From assembly GCA_018389105.1 (NCBI GenBank), contig JACATO010001097.1, forward strand, positions 364,501-428,500: DNA of 64,000 nt, written 5' to 3'. The stretch comes from Nautilus pompilius. Lineage: Eukaryota; Mollusca; Cephalopoda; Nautilida; Nautilidae. Both the position numbers and the translations under genes were made by a program. Positions 25,641-38,990 of this stretch are shown here, piece by piece. The notes beneath the pieces were generated by a model. That model saw nothing but the letters and a program-made list of their open reading frames with translations, had not been told where the DNA came from and searched no databases. The stretch's first letter is position 1; each line of letters starts with the position of its first letter.

Positions 25641-26417
25641 ATAGGGAGGGAGAGAGAGAGAGAGAGAACAGCAGAGATGAAGAGAATAGAGAGAGAGAGA
25701 GAGAGAACAGCAGAGATGAAGAGAATAGAGAGAAAGAGAGAGAACAGCAGAGATGAAGAGAATAGAGAGAAACAGCAGAGATGAAGAGAATAGAGAGAGA
25801 GAGAGAACAGCAGAGATGAAGAGAATAGAGAGAAAGAGAGAGAACAGCAGAGATGAAGAGAATAGAGAGAGAGAGAGAACAGCAGAGATGAAGAGAATAG
25901 AGAGAGAGAGAGAACAGCAGAGATGAAGAGAATAGAGAGAAACAGCAGAGATGAAGAGAATAGAGAGAAACAGCAGAGATGAAGAGAATAGAGAGAGAGA
26001 GAACAGCAGAGATGAAGAGAATAGAGAGAGAGAGAACAGCAGAGATGAAGAGAATAGAGAGAGAGAGAGAGAGAACAGCAGAGATGAAGAGAATAGAGAG
26101 AAACAGCAGAGATGAAGAGAATAGAGAGAGAGAGAGAGAACAGCAGAGATGAAGAGAATAGAGAGAGAGAGAGAACAGCAGAGATGAAGAGAATAGAGAG
26201 AAACAGCAGAGATGAGAGAATAGAGAGAGAGAGAGACAGCAGAGATGAAGAGAATAGAGAGAGAGAGAGAACAGCAGAGATGAAGAGAATAGAGAGAGAG
26301 AGAACAGCAGAGATGAAGAGAATAGAGAGAGAGAGAGAGAGAGAACAGCAAAGATGAAGAGAATAAAGGGAGAGAAAGAGAGAGAGGAGAGAATAAAGGG
26401 AGAGAGAGAGAGATAGA
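25641..26417. repeat. purine minisatellite (GAACAGCAGAGATGAAGAGA family)
   Basis: About 25 units of roughly 22-40 bases. Each has the core AACAGCAGAGATGAAGAGAA plus TAGAGA and a variable number of GA dinucleotides. Some units lose the GA spacer entirely (GAGAAACAGCAG). The unit differs from the array in DPH3 intron 1. Long open frames over it are artefacts. Confidence 0.95.
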
Positions 26418-29400
26418 CTAACAAAGCATTCGTCACAAATCTGATCTACAGCTGATATGTTGTAGCCGTCTTTTGGAGTAAGCCAACTCTAATGAAGTGA
26501 TTATCTAAAAAAAAATATTAATATCTTCTCTGTCATAAATGTTCAGTGTGCCGTTCAGATTTCAATGTGGCCTAATTCTACATATCTTTTTTTCACATTT
26601 AATATTTGAATAAAAAGATTTATAACCCAGTAGAATATCACTTGCTAACAACGTTCTCCTTCGTTCTACAAACTGATCCATTCCTCGTGATATATCCAAG
26701 CATTTTATTTAAGTAACGGTTTGTTTGTTTTTAAGAGATTTAATAAACTTAACATTCTATTCATTACATTTAATTTTGCATTTACCTAACGGTCTCTTGG
26801 AGGAAAGTTTCCGCATCTTTTCGTTGTTGTGACTTCTCTAATTACGCACTGACGCTGCTTAGGTCTAAACGGCTTCCTCGAGGGATATGTCCCCAATCCC
26901 AGGGGTTCTTTGACTTGTCGGCACTGCTCCTGATATCAGCTAGCGCTGGCTATTTCTCCCATTTGTTTTAAACTGTTTTAGTGACTGTGACGTACTCGGC
27001 CTGGATTCTCGGTCGGTTAATTTAAATGTGAATTTGTTGACAAGAATGAAAGGGTTAAAGATCAAGATAGGCAACTGGGCCATAACTATGAACTTCACAA
27101 TAAATTGTGTCACATTTTGAGCACAAATCAGTTTATTAGTGTGCATAGTTACACGAAGTAGATGTATTACCTGGCACGGGGACTTTGCGGTAATCGGTAA
27201 GGCTGTTCCCATGGTGAGACTTCCTCTCTGCAGTTTGAATTATATACTTTCTTTCAAACTTTCTTCACAAAACCATTTTTTAAACTTATATACTCGATAA
27301 ACTATTCTGTATGTAATTCGATTATTATGGCTGCCGCCACATAATTATTGATTGTAAAGATACTTCTAATATCGGTAGTAACAAAATCACAAGAACACGG
27401 ACAGGAACACACACACACACACACACAAGGGGCCGACTCACACAGCGGATTTCAAACGACTACGCAATAAAACAGAGCGCCTCTTTCCCGCTCCCCGGAG
27501 CCGTATTCAATCATCTCTCCTCCTCCTCCTCCTCCTCTGTAGCCCGGGTTAGAACACTGGAGGTGACAGAATATGTCGGCAGCGAGTGTATGACACTAAT
27601 GGCAGTTCTCTGTTTGTGGTTGCGCTATTGACGCACGCGGTGGGTGGCGTTAGTGAGGCAGGATGTAAGCCGCCCGCTATCGGCCTGTGTACGTATACAC
27701 ACAGGTGCGTGGAGTCTTCGCGTAGTAGAAGAAATCTCTCAAATAAAGACTTTCATGCCCCCCTTCCCCGGGGGCTCCCAGTAAAGTTCTGGCGGATAGG
27801 CGGAGGAACAAAGGTCCCGATCTATGGACTTATAAAGATGGCTCTCCTCTCAGGGGTCGGGAGGTCGCTGGCGCGAGCGATAAAAGCCATTTCACCAGAT
27901 GAAGCCGCCGCCCCCTTTTTTGGTTTTTGGTGCGAGCGGCGTAAAAGGGAACGCGGAAAGGGCTCAGGGATTTAAACAGATATAGGGGGGGGGGTAAAAT
28001 GGAAAGGAGATCTGTGTACTTCCGTCAGTATTTGTTAATGTTATCCCAAGTATGGTTTTTCGTCTCTCCTGCCATTAAGGGTTTTTGGCAGTTAGTGTAA
28101 CAACTCCCCCCCCCCCACTTTAGGGGTCGCGGCCACGCCTGATGCGGATCGCTTTGTGTCGACGCGCTGGCTGACGGGGGTCGTTATCCCGTCCTCCGTT
28201 TGAGGGCGCGTGGATGAGGGAGAATTAACCGAAGTGGGAGGAGCCCTTCAAAGAGGCGGGTCAGCCAGATCCTTCCAGCCGACCAAGTGATGGTATCACG
28301 GTGAGCAGGGGGAGGCACCAGTCGGAGTGGGGACCACTCCACGCCCCCCTATCCACCACCACCGAGTCGCCAGCAAACGCTAACACGTTTACCTACCCCG
28401 ACACTTTAACAGTTTTAAATTATGTCCCCTAGTAACCCCGCTAATACCTCAGAATAAGTTAAGTACACCTCTTTATTTCCCAAATTAGCGAGGGAGAAAC
28501 TCCAAGTCTGGACCGTATAGTCCAGACGAAGCTTAGCGAATGATTTAAACAAAGGAACAAGAATGCCTGGTGTTTTGTTTTTTTGTTGTTTTTTTTTTAA
28601 ATTTGACAGTTCTACTTAATACGCCCGACACAATCTGTATCTTGCAGACAGCAAATACAGCTGCCCTGGTGGCCGACTGATGAACTACAAAAGTTTGATA
28701 ACCGAAATAACCCGATCTTGACTTACAACCACACTATTCACTCCCGTGAACAGAGAAAAGAGACTCGGACTTTCAGATTTCAGAAAGGGACTCGATGGAG
28801 ACTTTCAGCATTTTTGGCGATTGGACGGACAGCAATAATTTCTTTTGAAGAGATTTTATTTCGAGCTACAGTTACTAAAACCTTTGATAGCGATTCCAAG
28901 TTGGGTGATGGACTGTCAACGAATTTACGCAATAAATAATCATAACGAATTGCCGGCATTGCAGTTAGCGATGAGAGGATGTGTCGGTTTTAAAATGGCG
29001 TTTGTAAATATGGCGGGAGACCTTTGCTAGGTCATGATGGCTTTCCTAGCTTTAATAAAACGTAAGTGGCGGAAATCGGAAAGGATTTTGATAAATAATC
29101 ATCACCTTATGTTAAGTGGTAGATCAGTGGGTGATCTGAACCGGAAAGATAACCGACCGATGACGTTAAGCCCAGAAATATCTCAGGAGCGACAAAGATA
29201 AAAGGCTATGCCGTCCCGTTGGTTCTTAGATGCTACGTTAGAAGGACGGGTAAAGCCTCTTTCTCTGTTCCTTCTGCTGCGGAAGATGTTGGTGCTTTCT
29301 AACCGGCGCTGTATCTCCTGTCCTGCCTTGTTCCCCATTTTCCCTCTAAGCGACCGGTGGTCCGAGACATCGTTACCAGATGGCTGGCCGTTCTCTTCGT

Positions 29401-32400
29401 AGACAGATCTTGAAAACTCTCCGGGGTAAACCGAAACTGATATTAAAGCGGAAGGAAGGTGCGGATGGGGTGAAATCGTCTAACGTCAGAGAAGCTTCGT
29501 CCTCGCCACTAATCCTTCGATAAAATGTGGGGCTGCTGTTGCGTCCCGCACCTCTCATGTATAGGGGTCACAGACAGAGAAGGCGCCGACAAAGGCCCTC
29601 ATACAGTAGGTGTCGTGGGAAAGTACGTATAAAAGATCTTTTTTAAAAAAATAAGTTCATATAACTTATGCCGCTGGAACCAGACAGTTTCTGGCTGGGG
29701 AAAGTAATAAATCGAGTCTCTGTCAAGCGATGTGATAATGACCTAGGATTGTTGCGGCTGAATCGCCAGAATAGAGCTTGAAGGTCGCTGAACCCATCAA
29801 CTAATCGCCTGTTATAAAAATTCCAGATAGCACAAATGGCATATTTTTGAGCTGGGAACTATTTTTATAGCCATTTTTTTTTTTTTAAATAGTAAAACAA
29901 TTTTTTCTTCTTTTTCTCCCTTTTCGTTAGAAGCCGTGAGCGACAATAATGGCGTTCGCCTTTACGGTGGTACGGCAGTTGACAACGTCTTGGCGAGCAT
30001 CGGCGCATGCGTACACTTCCAGGTAAAGAGAAACAACAAAAGGGACATTCCCACTATCGGTGCGGACCATTAATGACCCCCCCACAATAAGATTTACATC
30101 ATAATCCCGTTGAAATTCTCGAGCGGCAATAACTATGGAAGGTGTACAGTTGTACTAAGACAGGCTCTTTAAAATGACAAAGGCATTCCTGAGACTTAAT
30201 GGGGAAAGGAAACAGTTTCGCTGACGTTTTAAGTCTCGTCCGCAAGGAGGATGTAGATGCCGAGCAATGAAGATGCGCCAAGTCAACCGCGAAGGGCGAA
30301 AATACTCTGTCCGCTCGTGTAACTTAAACTAAAAAGGGCAGCACCTTTATCAACTCAAGACTAATTTCCGAATCTGCGTGTTTCAAAATGTGTCAGGCTC
30401 TCTGGTTACCGCTGTCATACAATACCGCTTGCATTCTTCTTCCTTTCTTTCTTTTAAAGTAACGATAAAACAAAACTGCTGATTCATCTTTCTCAGGTGA
30501 CCCGCCATACCTGGCCGCGAGAATTCTAGGCAGGAGAAGGATCATCCTTTGTTGTCTGGACTGCCAGCCTCTTCTCTCGCCGTCTGTATCACGGCGCGCT
30601 CTTTATCCTTCACCTTCCTCCAACTCCCGGCTCTTTGCACTCTTGTTGCTTCTCCTTGTAAACACGAGTGTTTTCCTCCCTCCCGGTTCAGTATGTAATC
30701 AATTGCGACTAATCTGCTTCCCTGCTTCCCATGCTACCAAGGACACCGACACGTGATCCAGATGACTCAGACAAAATCACACTGCTACCCAGTTCGTGTA
30801 GTCCGGTCTTGTGGTTCCGATTGAAGGAGGTTTACATCTAGATATTTATGACCTTCACCCATTAATCTGACGCCGTCAGGTAGCTGGCGCGAAACGTAGG
30901 AATCCGACAGAGGCCATTGTGATGAACAGCTTAAAATCCTCACGTGGTCTGTCACGTGACAAAAAAAAAGAAGGTGAAAATCTTCGAAGCCGAGCCTTTG
31001 AAAGAAATATATTTTGTCGCTGAATTTAGCGTATGGAGGCGGTAGAAAAGCATCGAGTAAACGTATGGAAATTATTTATTACTACCTTGTGTTTTTAATT
31101 TACCAGAGATCTAATTTCGTTTATTTCCACGATTTTAATAAACGATGAAACAATTCGTATTTATTGGCTTCCCTCTGCCTCTACACTGGCTTTGGGGGTC
31201 GCCAGAAGTACGGTGGCTGCTTCGGGGGAAAAAAAACTTTTCCAGTCGCCGCCCCGCCCCCCCCCGCAAGATTCTGCTAAGGACTGATGCTTTATGTGAG
31301 GAATAATTCTGTTAACCTCGACGCTAGTTGGAAACCCCGAACGTTTCTCTCTTATTCCCTTTACCTTTTCGACGCTGGCTGTGGTCTCTGACTGGAACAG
31401 AACTTCTCCATGCATTAGACGAACGGCGATTTCGCCCCACAGGCAAATCATTTCCGTGGAATTTAATTAAGGGTGGGCACATTTTTCTAATCTCTGCACC
31501 AGACGCACTAAGCAAAAGCCGCAAACTATAAGACAAAATGTACAACTTCTGTCACTTTTTTGCTTTCGATCATGCTGTTCACGATCTAAGGTTTCACAAT
31601 TGGTCCACTGAATGTCTTGATTACAAGACGAAGCAGGATCCGCTACAGCTGATTTCTCTAACTGTCCATGTCGTACTAGAATATTACATAATTCAATCCT
31701 GAGTTCTGTGGGTGTCTGTGTTTCTCCATTCTACTGTTTTTCTCAGTCACATTTTAATAGCAGGCACTCCTTAGTTGCCATCAATTCTTTCTCTTTCTTC
31801 GGTGATAACCTTATATATTTTTGTGGCGTGCCATTACTAGAATGGATAACCCTGATGCTAAACTTTACCTAGGCAAATAGATCGTACCGATGTACCTTTA
31901 ATATATGATATGACAATGCTGTTGTTGTATTGTTTTGTTTTTTTCTGATCCTACGTTTGATTCATAACTTTTGTAAAATGTAATGATAGGTATTCGTTTT
32001 ACTGGAATGTGAATACCAGTTCTTGTTTCTCTTTACGTAGCACGAGTAGCATGGATAGTTCGCATATGTTACTAGCCATGGACAAGACATCCGACTATTC
32101 CCGTTTTGGTTTGAATTGAAATTCTCATCGTCCAGTAATTGTACACTTACAGTTAGTTGGTTGACTTGTTTGGTGATTAGCGTCTTAAGGTACGGCAGCT
32201 GATTGGTAATCTCCATTTTTATGGTAAAAATTATGGTTGGGTCTATACAGTTTATATCTTGTAGAAATACGAAACACGTTAAATTCGTAATTTGTGAATG
32301 GCCAAATTATGAAGGTGTTATCCAAAAATTGAAACTATATTTCTGATAGGCTGATCATATGAAATCGATACGTCGCACCGCCATTTATGGTGGTAGTTAA

Positions 32401-34333
32401 ACAATAACATAATAGACCAATAATAATTTTTTGATATTTATGCGATAAACTACCACATATCTTGTTTTTTTATGCCAAAAATATCATGGGTGGATACAAT
32501 GGATGAGTCGAGATGGGCTGCTGTGACAATGGTGAAATGCTAATATCCCAGCACCGCCTTCTCGGTCGATAACCAGGTACTTGGTAAGAGACCCAGTCAG
32601 AAAAAATTCCTACCAGAACCCTTCGATTTTAGACATGGGAGGAAGCCGGGAATTTACGCCAACGATACGATAGATTATTTTGTTGTTTTTTTTGGCCCAA
32701 CAATCGAATAGAGTGCCCTATCTTCTACGACGACAACGACCGCGTGTATCACCGCATAACTGGGTTTTTGTGCTAATAATGCAATCTCGGTAATGTTTAC
32801 AACCGTGAGTAAAACTAATCTAAGTGTTTTGGATGTTACAATTTTGAAGCAAGATTTATTTCGAATGCGATTGTTAAACGTATTAAAGGGGCTGGGGGTG
32901 TCTCTCTATTTTCCGAATGTTTGGACAGACTTCGATTAACGTTCATGCTATCTGTGATGTAAACCAAAGATGCTCCGCGGTCGCTTTTCTAGAGAAGAAC
33001 ACGGATGTACGGGATGAGTACGAAACCCCATCCCAGTTTTGCTGGTTTGGGGCAGGAGTGGGGGGGCTGTACAGACGCAGGTGACCTTTCTCCCAAGGTT
33101 CTTGCCACGTTGCCGAGCCGGGAGACCGGGAAAAATTCCTCTTCCGCCGCCCACCCGCTAAACGCGGCTCGCACCTGTTGACAAGATTCCAGCGTTTTCC
33201 GCATCCCAGGAAGCTTTACTCGGCCGGGTTTTCTCCCATCCCTCTCTCTCCCCCCCACAAACGCTTATCTCCCTCTGCCGCACCACCGTAAGTTCAAATA
33301 CGTCGCAACAGGTGAACGAACAGGTGTTTTGTAGAATACTTTAAAAAACAAGGAGAGAGAAAACCGCGCGGTTTATCTCTGGTGTTCGCTGAGGAATTGA
33401 AATCGGTAACGAAAAAGAAGAAAAATACGTTTGGGATCGGTGAATAAATGCTACGGTTGGTGATGGAGGAAGAGATATATCATTACCTTTAGAGTCGAGC
33501 TAGGTGAGCCAGGCGACGGAACTCAATTCCGTTTCAGGCAGCCGTATTATCGTACATTTAAAGCGAGGGAAAAAAAAACAACAACAGCAAACCTTTGGAA
33601 ACAGCAAACAATGTCAATCCGTCGCCTTTGCCATAAGTTTCTCGTTTAAAAAGTAATAAAAAGAAATAATTTTGGTTTTTTTTTTAAAAAATTCTCTCTG
33701 TTTTAACACCGCCGTAAAAGATAGGTTCTCGTCTCCGAGAATTACCACGTTCCCCTCGCGCCAGAAAAAGACCTACGTTCAGGTCTCCATAACCCGTGTT
33801 TTAAATCGATTGCCGACCGTTTGCTAGAATCGTAGAACGGATTTTTTTTTTAAATAGCATAATAAAGGTAATTAATTACCGTATCTGTGTTTTCAGAAAC
33901 CCATCTCCCCGGGATGGAGAGGTTTCCTGTGTTGACGGTTATTGCTCTTCGAGATATGCACGATTTTTGCTGTATCGCGCTGACCAAAAAATACGATTTA
34001 TGTAAATAGGTAAACAATCGTTCTGACATAAAACAAATGCCAGCGGACCGTTTTAACAATGCGATAAATTTTTTACTACAAGAGTAGGTTTGTCTTAAAA
34101 AAATTATCTTTTACCTATAATAACAAAGAAATGTTATGATTTTGCAGTAAACTTGATAGTTAAAGTCTGTATAGAACTGCTACTAAATCCTGTTGAAAAT
34201 ACGTATTTTATTACATTTGTAATCGGACCTGAGGATTAAGTTCAAACAGGAATGAACAATAACATGCTTATTGTTTTTTAAAGTGCATCCATAAATGCAA
34301 TTAAGATCCACACGTGCAAGCATAACAGAGCTT
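26418..34333. other. long stretch without recognised genes, partly GC- and CpG-richer
   Basis: No exon chain or protein family was recognised in about 7.9 kb. The parts 27.4-28.4 kb, 29.1-31.5 kb and 32.9-33.9 kb are visibly richer in CG dinucleotides than the rest of the window and could include promoter or 5' UTR sequence. Open frames are short and do not join by phase. Simple runs include AC near 27410, a CTC run near 27520 and C homopolymers near 28108. Confidence 0.4.
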
Positions 34334-37300
34334 CTGAAGAAGTAGATCCGTTACACTGAAGAAGTAGATCCGTTACACTGAAGAAGTAGGTCCGTTACAC
34401 TGAAGAAGTAAATCCGTTACACTGAAGAAGTAGGTCCGTTACACTGAAGAAGTAGGTCCGTTACACTGAAGAAGTAAATCCGTTACACTGAAGAAGTAGG
34501 TCCGTTACACTGAAGAAGTAGGTCCGTTACACTGAAGAAGTAGATCCGTTACACTGAAGAAGTAGGTCCGTTACACTGAAGAAGTAAATCCGTTACACTG
34601 AAGAAGTAGGTCCGTTACACTGAAGAAGTAGGTCCGTTACACTGAAGAAGTAAATCCGTTACACTGAAGAAGTAGGTCCGTTACACTGAAGAAGTAGGTC
34701 CGTTACACTGAAGAAGTAAATCCGTTACACTGAATAAGTAGGTCCGTTACACTGAAGAAGTAGATCCGTTACACTGAAGAAGTAGATCCGTTATACTGAA
34801 GAAGTAGGTCCGTTACACTGAAGAAGTAGGTCCGTTACACTGGAGAAGTAGATCCGTTACACTGAAGAAGTAGATCCGTTACACTGAAGAAGTAGATCCG
34901 TTACACTGAAGAAGTAGGTCCGTTACACTGGAGAAGTAGATCCGTTACACTGAAGAAGTAGATCCGTTACACTGAAGAAGTAGGTCCGTTACACTGAAGA
35001 AGTAGATCCGTTACACTGAAGAAGTAGATCCGTTACACTGAAGAAGTAGGTCCGTTATACTGAAGAAGTAGGTCCGTTACACTGAAGAAGTAGATCCGTT
35101 ACACTGAAGAAATAGGTCCGTTACACTGAAGAAGTAGGTCCGTTACACTGGAGAAGTAGGTCCGTTACACTGAAGAAGTAGGTCCGTTACACTGGAGAAG
35201 TAGATCCGTTACACTGAAGAAGTAGGTCCGTTACACTGGAGAAGTAGATCCGTTACACTGAAGAAGTAGATCCGTTACACTGAAGAAATAGGTCCGTTAC
35301 ACTGAAGAAGTAGGTCCGTTACACTGAAGAAGTAGGTCCGTTACACTGGAGAAGTAGATCCGTTACACTGAAGAAGTAGGTCCGTTTCACTGAAGAAGTA
35401 GGTCCGTTACACTGAAGAAGTAGGTCCGTTACACTGAAGAAGTAGGTCCGTTACACCGGACCTAGAAGTAGGTCCGTTACACTGAAGAAGTAGATCCGTT
35501 ACACTGAAGAAGTAGGTCCGTTATACTGAAGAAGTAGGTCCGTTAAACTGAAGAAGTAGGTCCGTTACACTGGAGAAGTAGATCCGTTACACTGAAGAAG
35601 TAGATCCGTTACACTGAAGAAGTAGATCCGTTACACTGGAGAAGTAGATCCGTTACACTGAAGAAGTAGATCCGTTACACTGAAGAAGTAGGTCCGTTAC
35701 ACTGAAGAAGTAGATCCGTTACACTGAAGAAGTAGATCCGTTACACTGAAGAAGTAGGTCCGTTATACTGAAGAAGTAGGTCCGTTACACTGAAGAAGTA
35801 GATCCGTTACACTGAAGAAATAGGTCCGTTACACTGAAGAAGTAGGTCCGTTACACTGGAGAAGTAGGTCCGTTACACTGAGAAGTAGGTCCGTTACACT
35901 GGAGAAGTAGATCCGTTACACACTGAAGAAGTAGGTCCGTTACACTGAAGAAGTAGATCCGTTACACTGAGAAGTAGGTCCGTTTCACTGAAGAATAGGT
36001 CCGTTACACTGAAGAAGTAGGTCCGTTACACTGAAGAAGTAGGTCCGTTACACTGGAGAAGTAGGTCCGTTTCACTGAAGAAGTAGGTCCGTTACACTGG
36101 AGAAGTAGATCCGTTACACTGAAGAAGTAGATCCGTTACACTGAAGAAATAGGTCCGTTACACTGAAGAAGTAGGTCCGTTACACTGAAGAAGTAGGTCC
36201 GTTACACTGGAGAAGTAGATCCGTTACACTGAAGAAGTAGGTCCGTTTCACTGAAGAAGTAGGTCCGTTACACTGAAGAAGTAGATCCGTTACACTGAAG
36301 AAGTAGGTCCGTTACACTGAAGAAGTAGATCCGTTACACTGAAGAAGTAGATCCGTTACACTGAAGAAGTAGGTCCGTTATACTGAAGAAGTAGGTCCGT
36401 TACACTGAAGAAGTAGATCCGTTACACTGAAGAAGTAGATCCGTTATACTGAAGAAGTAGGTCCGTTACACTGAAGAAGTAGGTCCGTTACACTGGAGAA
36501 GTAGATCCGTTACACTGAAGAAGTAGATCCGTTACACTGAAGAAGTAGATCCGTTACACTGAAGAAATAGGTCCGTTACACTGAAGAAGTAGGTCCGTTA
36601 CACTGGAGAAGTAGATCCGTTACACTGAAGAAGTAGATCCGTTACACTGAAGAAGTAGGTCCGTTACACTGAAGAAGTAGATCCGTTACACTGAAGAAGT
36701 AGATCCGTTACACTGAAGAAGTAGGTCCGTTATACTGAAGAAGTAGGTCCGTTACACTGAAGAAGTAGATCCGTTACACTGAAGAAGTAGGTCCGTTACA
36801 CTGGAGAAGTAGGTCCGTTACACTGAAGAAGTAGGTCCGTTACACTGGAGAAGTAATCCGTTACACTGAAGAAGTAGGTCCGTTACACTGAGAGTAGTAG
36901 ATCCGTTACACTGAAGAAGTAATCCGTTACACTGAAGAAATAGGTCCGTTACACTGAAAAGTAGGTCCGTTACACTGAAGAAGTAGGTCCGTTACACTGG
37001 AGAAGTAGATCCGTTACACTGAAGAAGTAGGTCCGTTTCACTGAAGAAGTAGGTCCGTTACACTGAAGAAGTAGGTCCGTTACACTGAAGAAGTAGGTCC
37101 GTTACACCGGACCTAGAAGTAGGTGTCCGTTACACTGAAGAAGTAGATCCGTACACTGAAGAAGTAGGTCGTTATACTGAAGAAGTAGGTCCGTTAAACT
37201 GAAGAAGTAGGTCCGTTACACTGGAGAAGTAGATCCGTTACACTGAAGAAGTAGATCCGTTACACTGAAGAAGTAGATCCGTTACACTGGAGAAGTAGAT

Positions 37301-37925
37301 CCGTTACACTGAAGAAGTAGATCCGTTACACTGAAGAAGTAGGTCCGTTACACTGAAGAAGTAGATCCGTTACACTGAAGAAGTAGATCCGTTACACTGA
37401 AGAAGTAGGTCCGTTATACTGAAGAAGTAGGTCCGTTACACTGAAGAAGTAGATCCGTTACACTGAAGAAATAGGTCCGTTACACTGAAGAAGTAGGTCC
37501 GTTACACTGGAGAAGTAGGTCCGTTACACTGAAGAAGTAGGTCCGTTACACTGGAGAAGTAGATCCGTTACACTGAAGAAGTAGGTCCGTTACACTGAAG
37601 AAGTAGATCCGTTACACTGAAGAAGTAGGTCCGTTTCACTGAAGAAATAGGTCCGTTACACTGAAGAAGTAGGTCCGTTACACTGAAGAAGTAGGTCCGT
37701 TACACTGGAGAAGTAGGTCCGTTTCACTGAAGAAGTAGGTCCGTTACACTGGAGAAGTAGATCCGTTACACTGAAGAAGTAGATCCGTTACACTGAAGAA
37801 ATAGGTCCGTTACACTGAAGAAGTAGGTCCGTTACACTGAAGAAGTAGGTCCGTTACACTGGAGAAGTAGGTCCGTTACACTGAAGAAGTAGGTCCGTTA
37901 CACTGAAGAAGTAGGTCCGTTACAC
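34334..37925. repeat. satellite array of 22-bp units, about 160 copies
   Basis: The unit is GAAGAAGTAGGTCCGTTACA plus CT. The main variant position reads AGGTCCG, AGATCCG or AAATCCG. Others are TGGAGAAG for TGAAGAAG, GAAATAGG for GAAGTAGG, TTATACT for TTACACT and TTTCACT for TTACACT. Variants are shared among distant units, a sign of unequal exchange. In the first 400 bases AAA units recur every third unit (a 66-bp higher-order unit). A stretch near 35.45 kb is repeated near 37.10 kb. Array borders are sharp. No open frame spans it. Confidence 0.98.
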
Positions 37926-38334
37926 AGGTGGAACAGTTTTTTTTTTTTTTGTCGCCGAGAACAGAAGGATATTATATTTTAAAATTATAAAAGTTACTCG
38001 ATCTAATAATTTAAATCAGTATTAACAATGGAGGGGAAAAAAGGTATTTTTTTTTAAAATATAAATTACAAACTTTTAGTCTGTTTAAAAATCTGTCAGT
38101 GACTAAACTTTGTCTCGGAAATCTGGGAGACAGGAAAATCGGTGACGTTTTCTACTACATTATCAATAATAATAATTATTACCACGCATCAGAGTTAGTA
38201 TTATACTTATTAGTTATAGATCAAAGTTGTATCTATTATTGATCGTCTGAATAATTATTAATTTATCGACTCTCCCAATTTTCCATTAACTGTCGCAGCA
38301 CGCCCAACTTATCCGCGCCAATAAATATTTCTCC
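37926..38334. other. AT-rich spacer after the satellite
   Basis: It begins with a T homopolymer near 37938. Nothing else recognised. Confidence 0.5.
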
Positions 38335-38990
38335 TCAACAATTACTCATGTAAATACAACGAAATCTGAGATTGTGATGAGATTCAAAGGAAGAAATTGC
38401 GGAAAAAATCAGATCAACAATGATGATCATAGTTATGCCTCCTCCCCCTGTACCGCCACTGCATTCGTGGTATTCCAAGAAATCTTCTGTAAGTCCAAAA
38501 CCACATATAGATAGCTGTTCCTTCGCGGAAATGTATCTGGTACCATCACTAATGGTAGAAAGGATGTTTCGACTCAATGGTTGCACTGAATCTTCATTCT
38601 GGTGTAGTCCCGTTTCTTCTCCAGCCGTGGTGCAGATGACTCCTCGCCAGGACCCTAAATTGGAATAACTGACAATTGGGAAAGGGAGACAGACATAACG
38701 ATCTCCGGGACCGGTATGAACCACGCCCCCTTCGGATCTTTCTGCCGGACCGGACACTCTGTAAGCTCGCATGTGTTCTGATCGTCGCGAGTCTCGCCGC
38801 ATTCTAACCGTTCACCCGCAATGACTCGTTTCAGTCTCAGGTAAGAGGAGAAGGAATCGCAGTGCGACTGCTTCTTTTCAGCAGACCAGCCTCTACTGTC
38901 GGTACGGCGGAACTCCACGGCATCGATGGCTGACTTCAGTCGCCCGATCAACTCGAAGAGAGATCGCCCAAGAAATGGCCACGGTTGGAA
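38335..38990 (-). CDS. possible coding region of unknown type, frame unresolved
   Basis: On the minus strand one frame is open from about 38990 to 38655. Its codon use looks coding (many C/G third bases), with KFQPWPFLGRSLFELIGRLK near its start and CDSFSSYLRLKRVIAGERLE, then CGETRDDQNTCELTECPV. A second frame is open from 38802 to 38335. It contains YVCLPFPIVSYSNLGSWRGV, ISDGTRYISAKEQLSICGFG and a hydrophobic Ile-rich piece near its end. The cysteine spacing could suit an extracellular domain, but I recognise no family. How the two frames relate (intron, two genes, decay) is not clear, and no canonical splice pair links them. It could also be chance in a GC-richer stretch. Confidence 0.35.

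Noticed and set aside
25608-26436. Two overlapping long frames (247 and 266 residues) rich in Ser, Leu and Phe
   Set aside because: Both are translations of the second purine array in different frames, open only because the repeat lacks stops.
27586-27975. A 129-residue open frame in GC-richer DNA
   Set aside because: No domain, no splice or phase support; long frames are expected where GC content is higher.
34334-37925. CRISPR-like repeat array
   Set aside because: The units abut without unique spacers and the surroundings are animal DNA, so this is a satellite.
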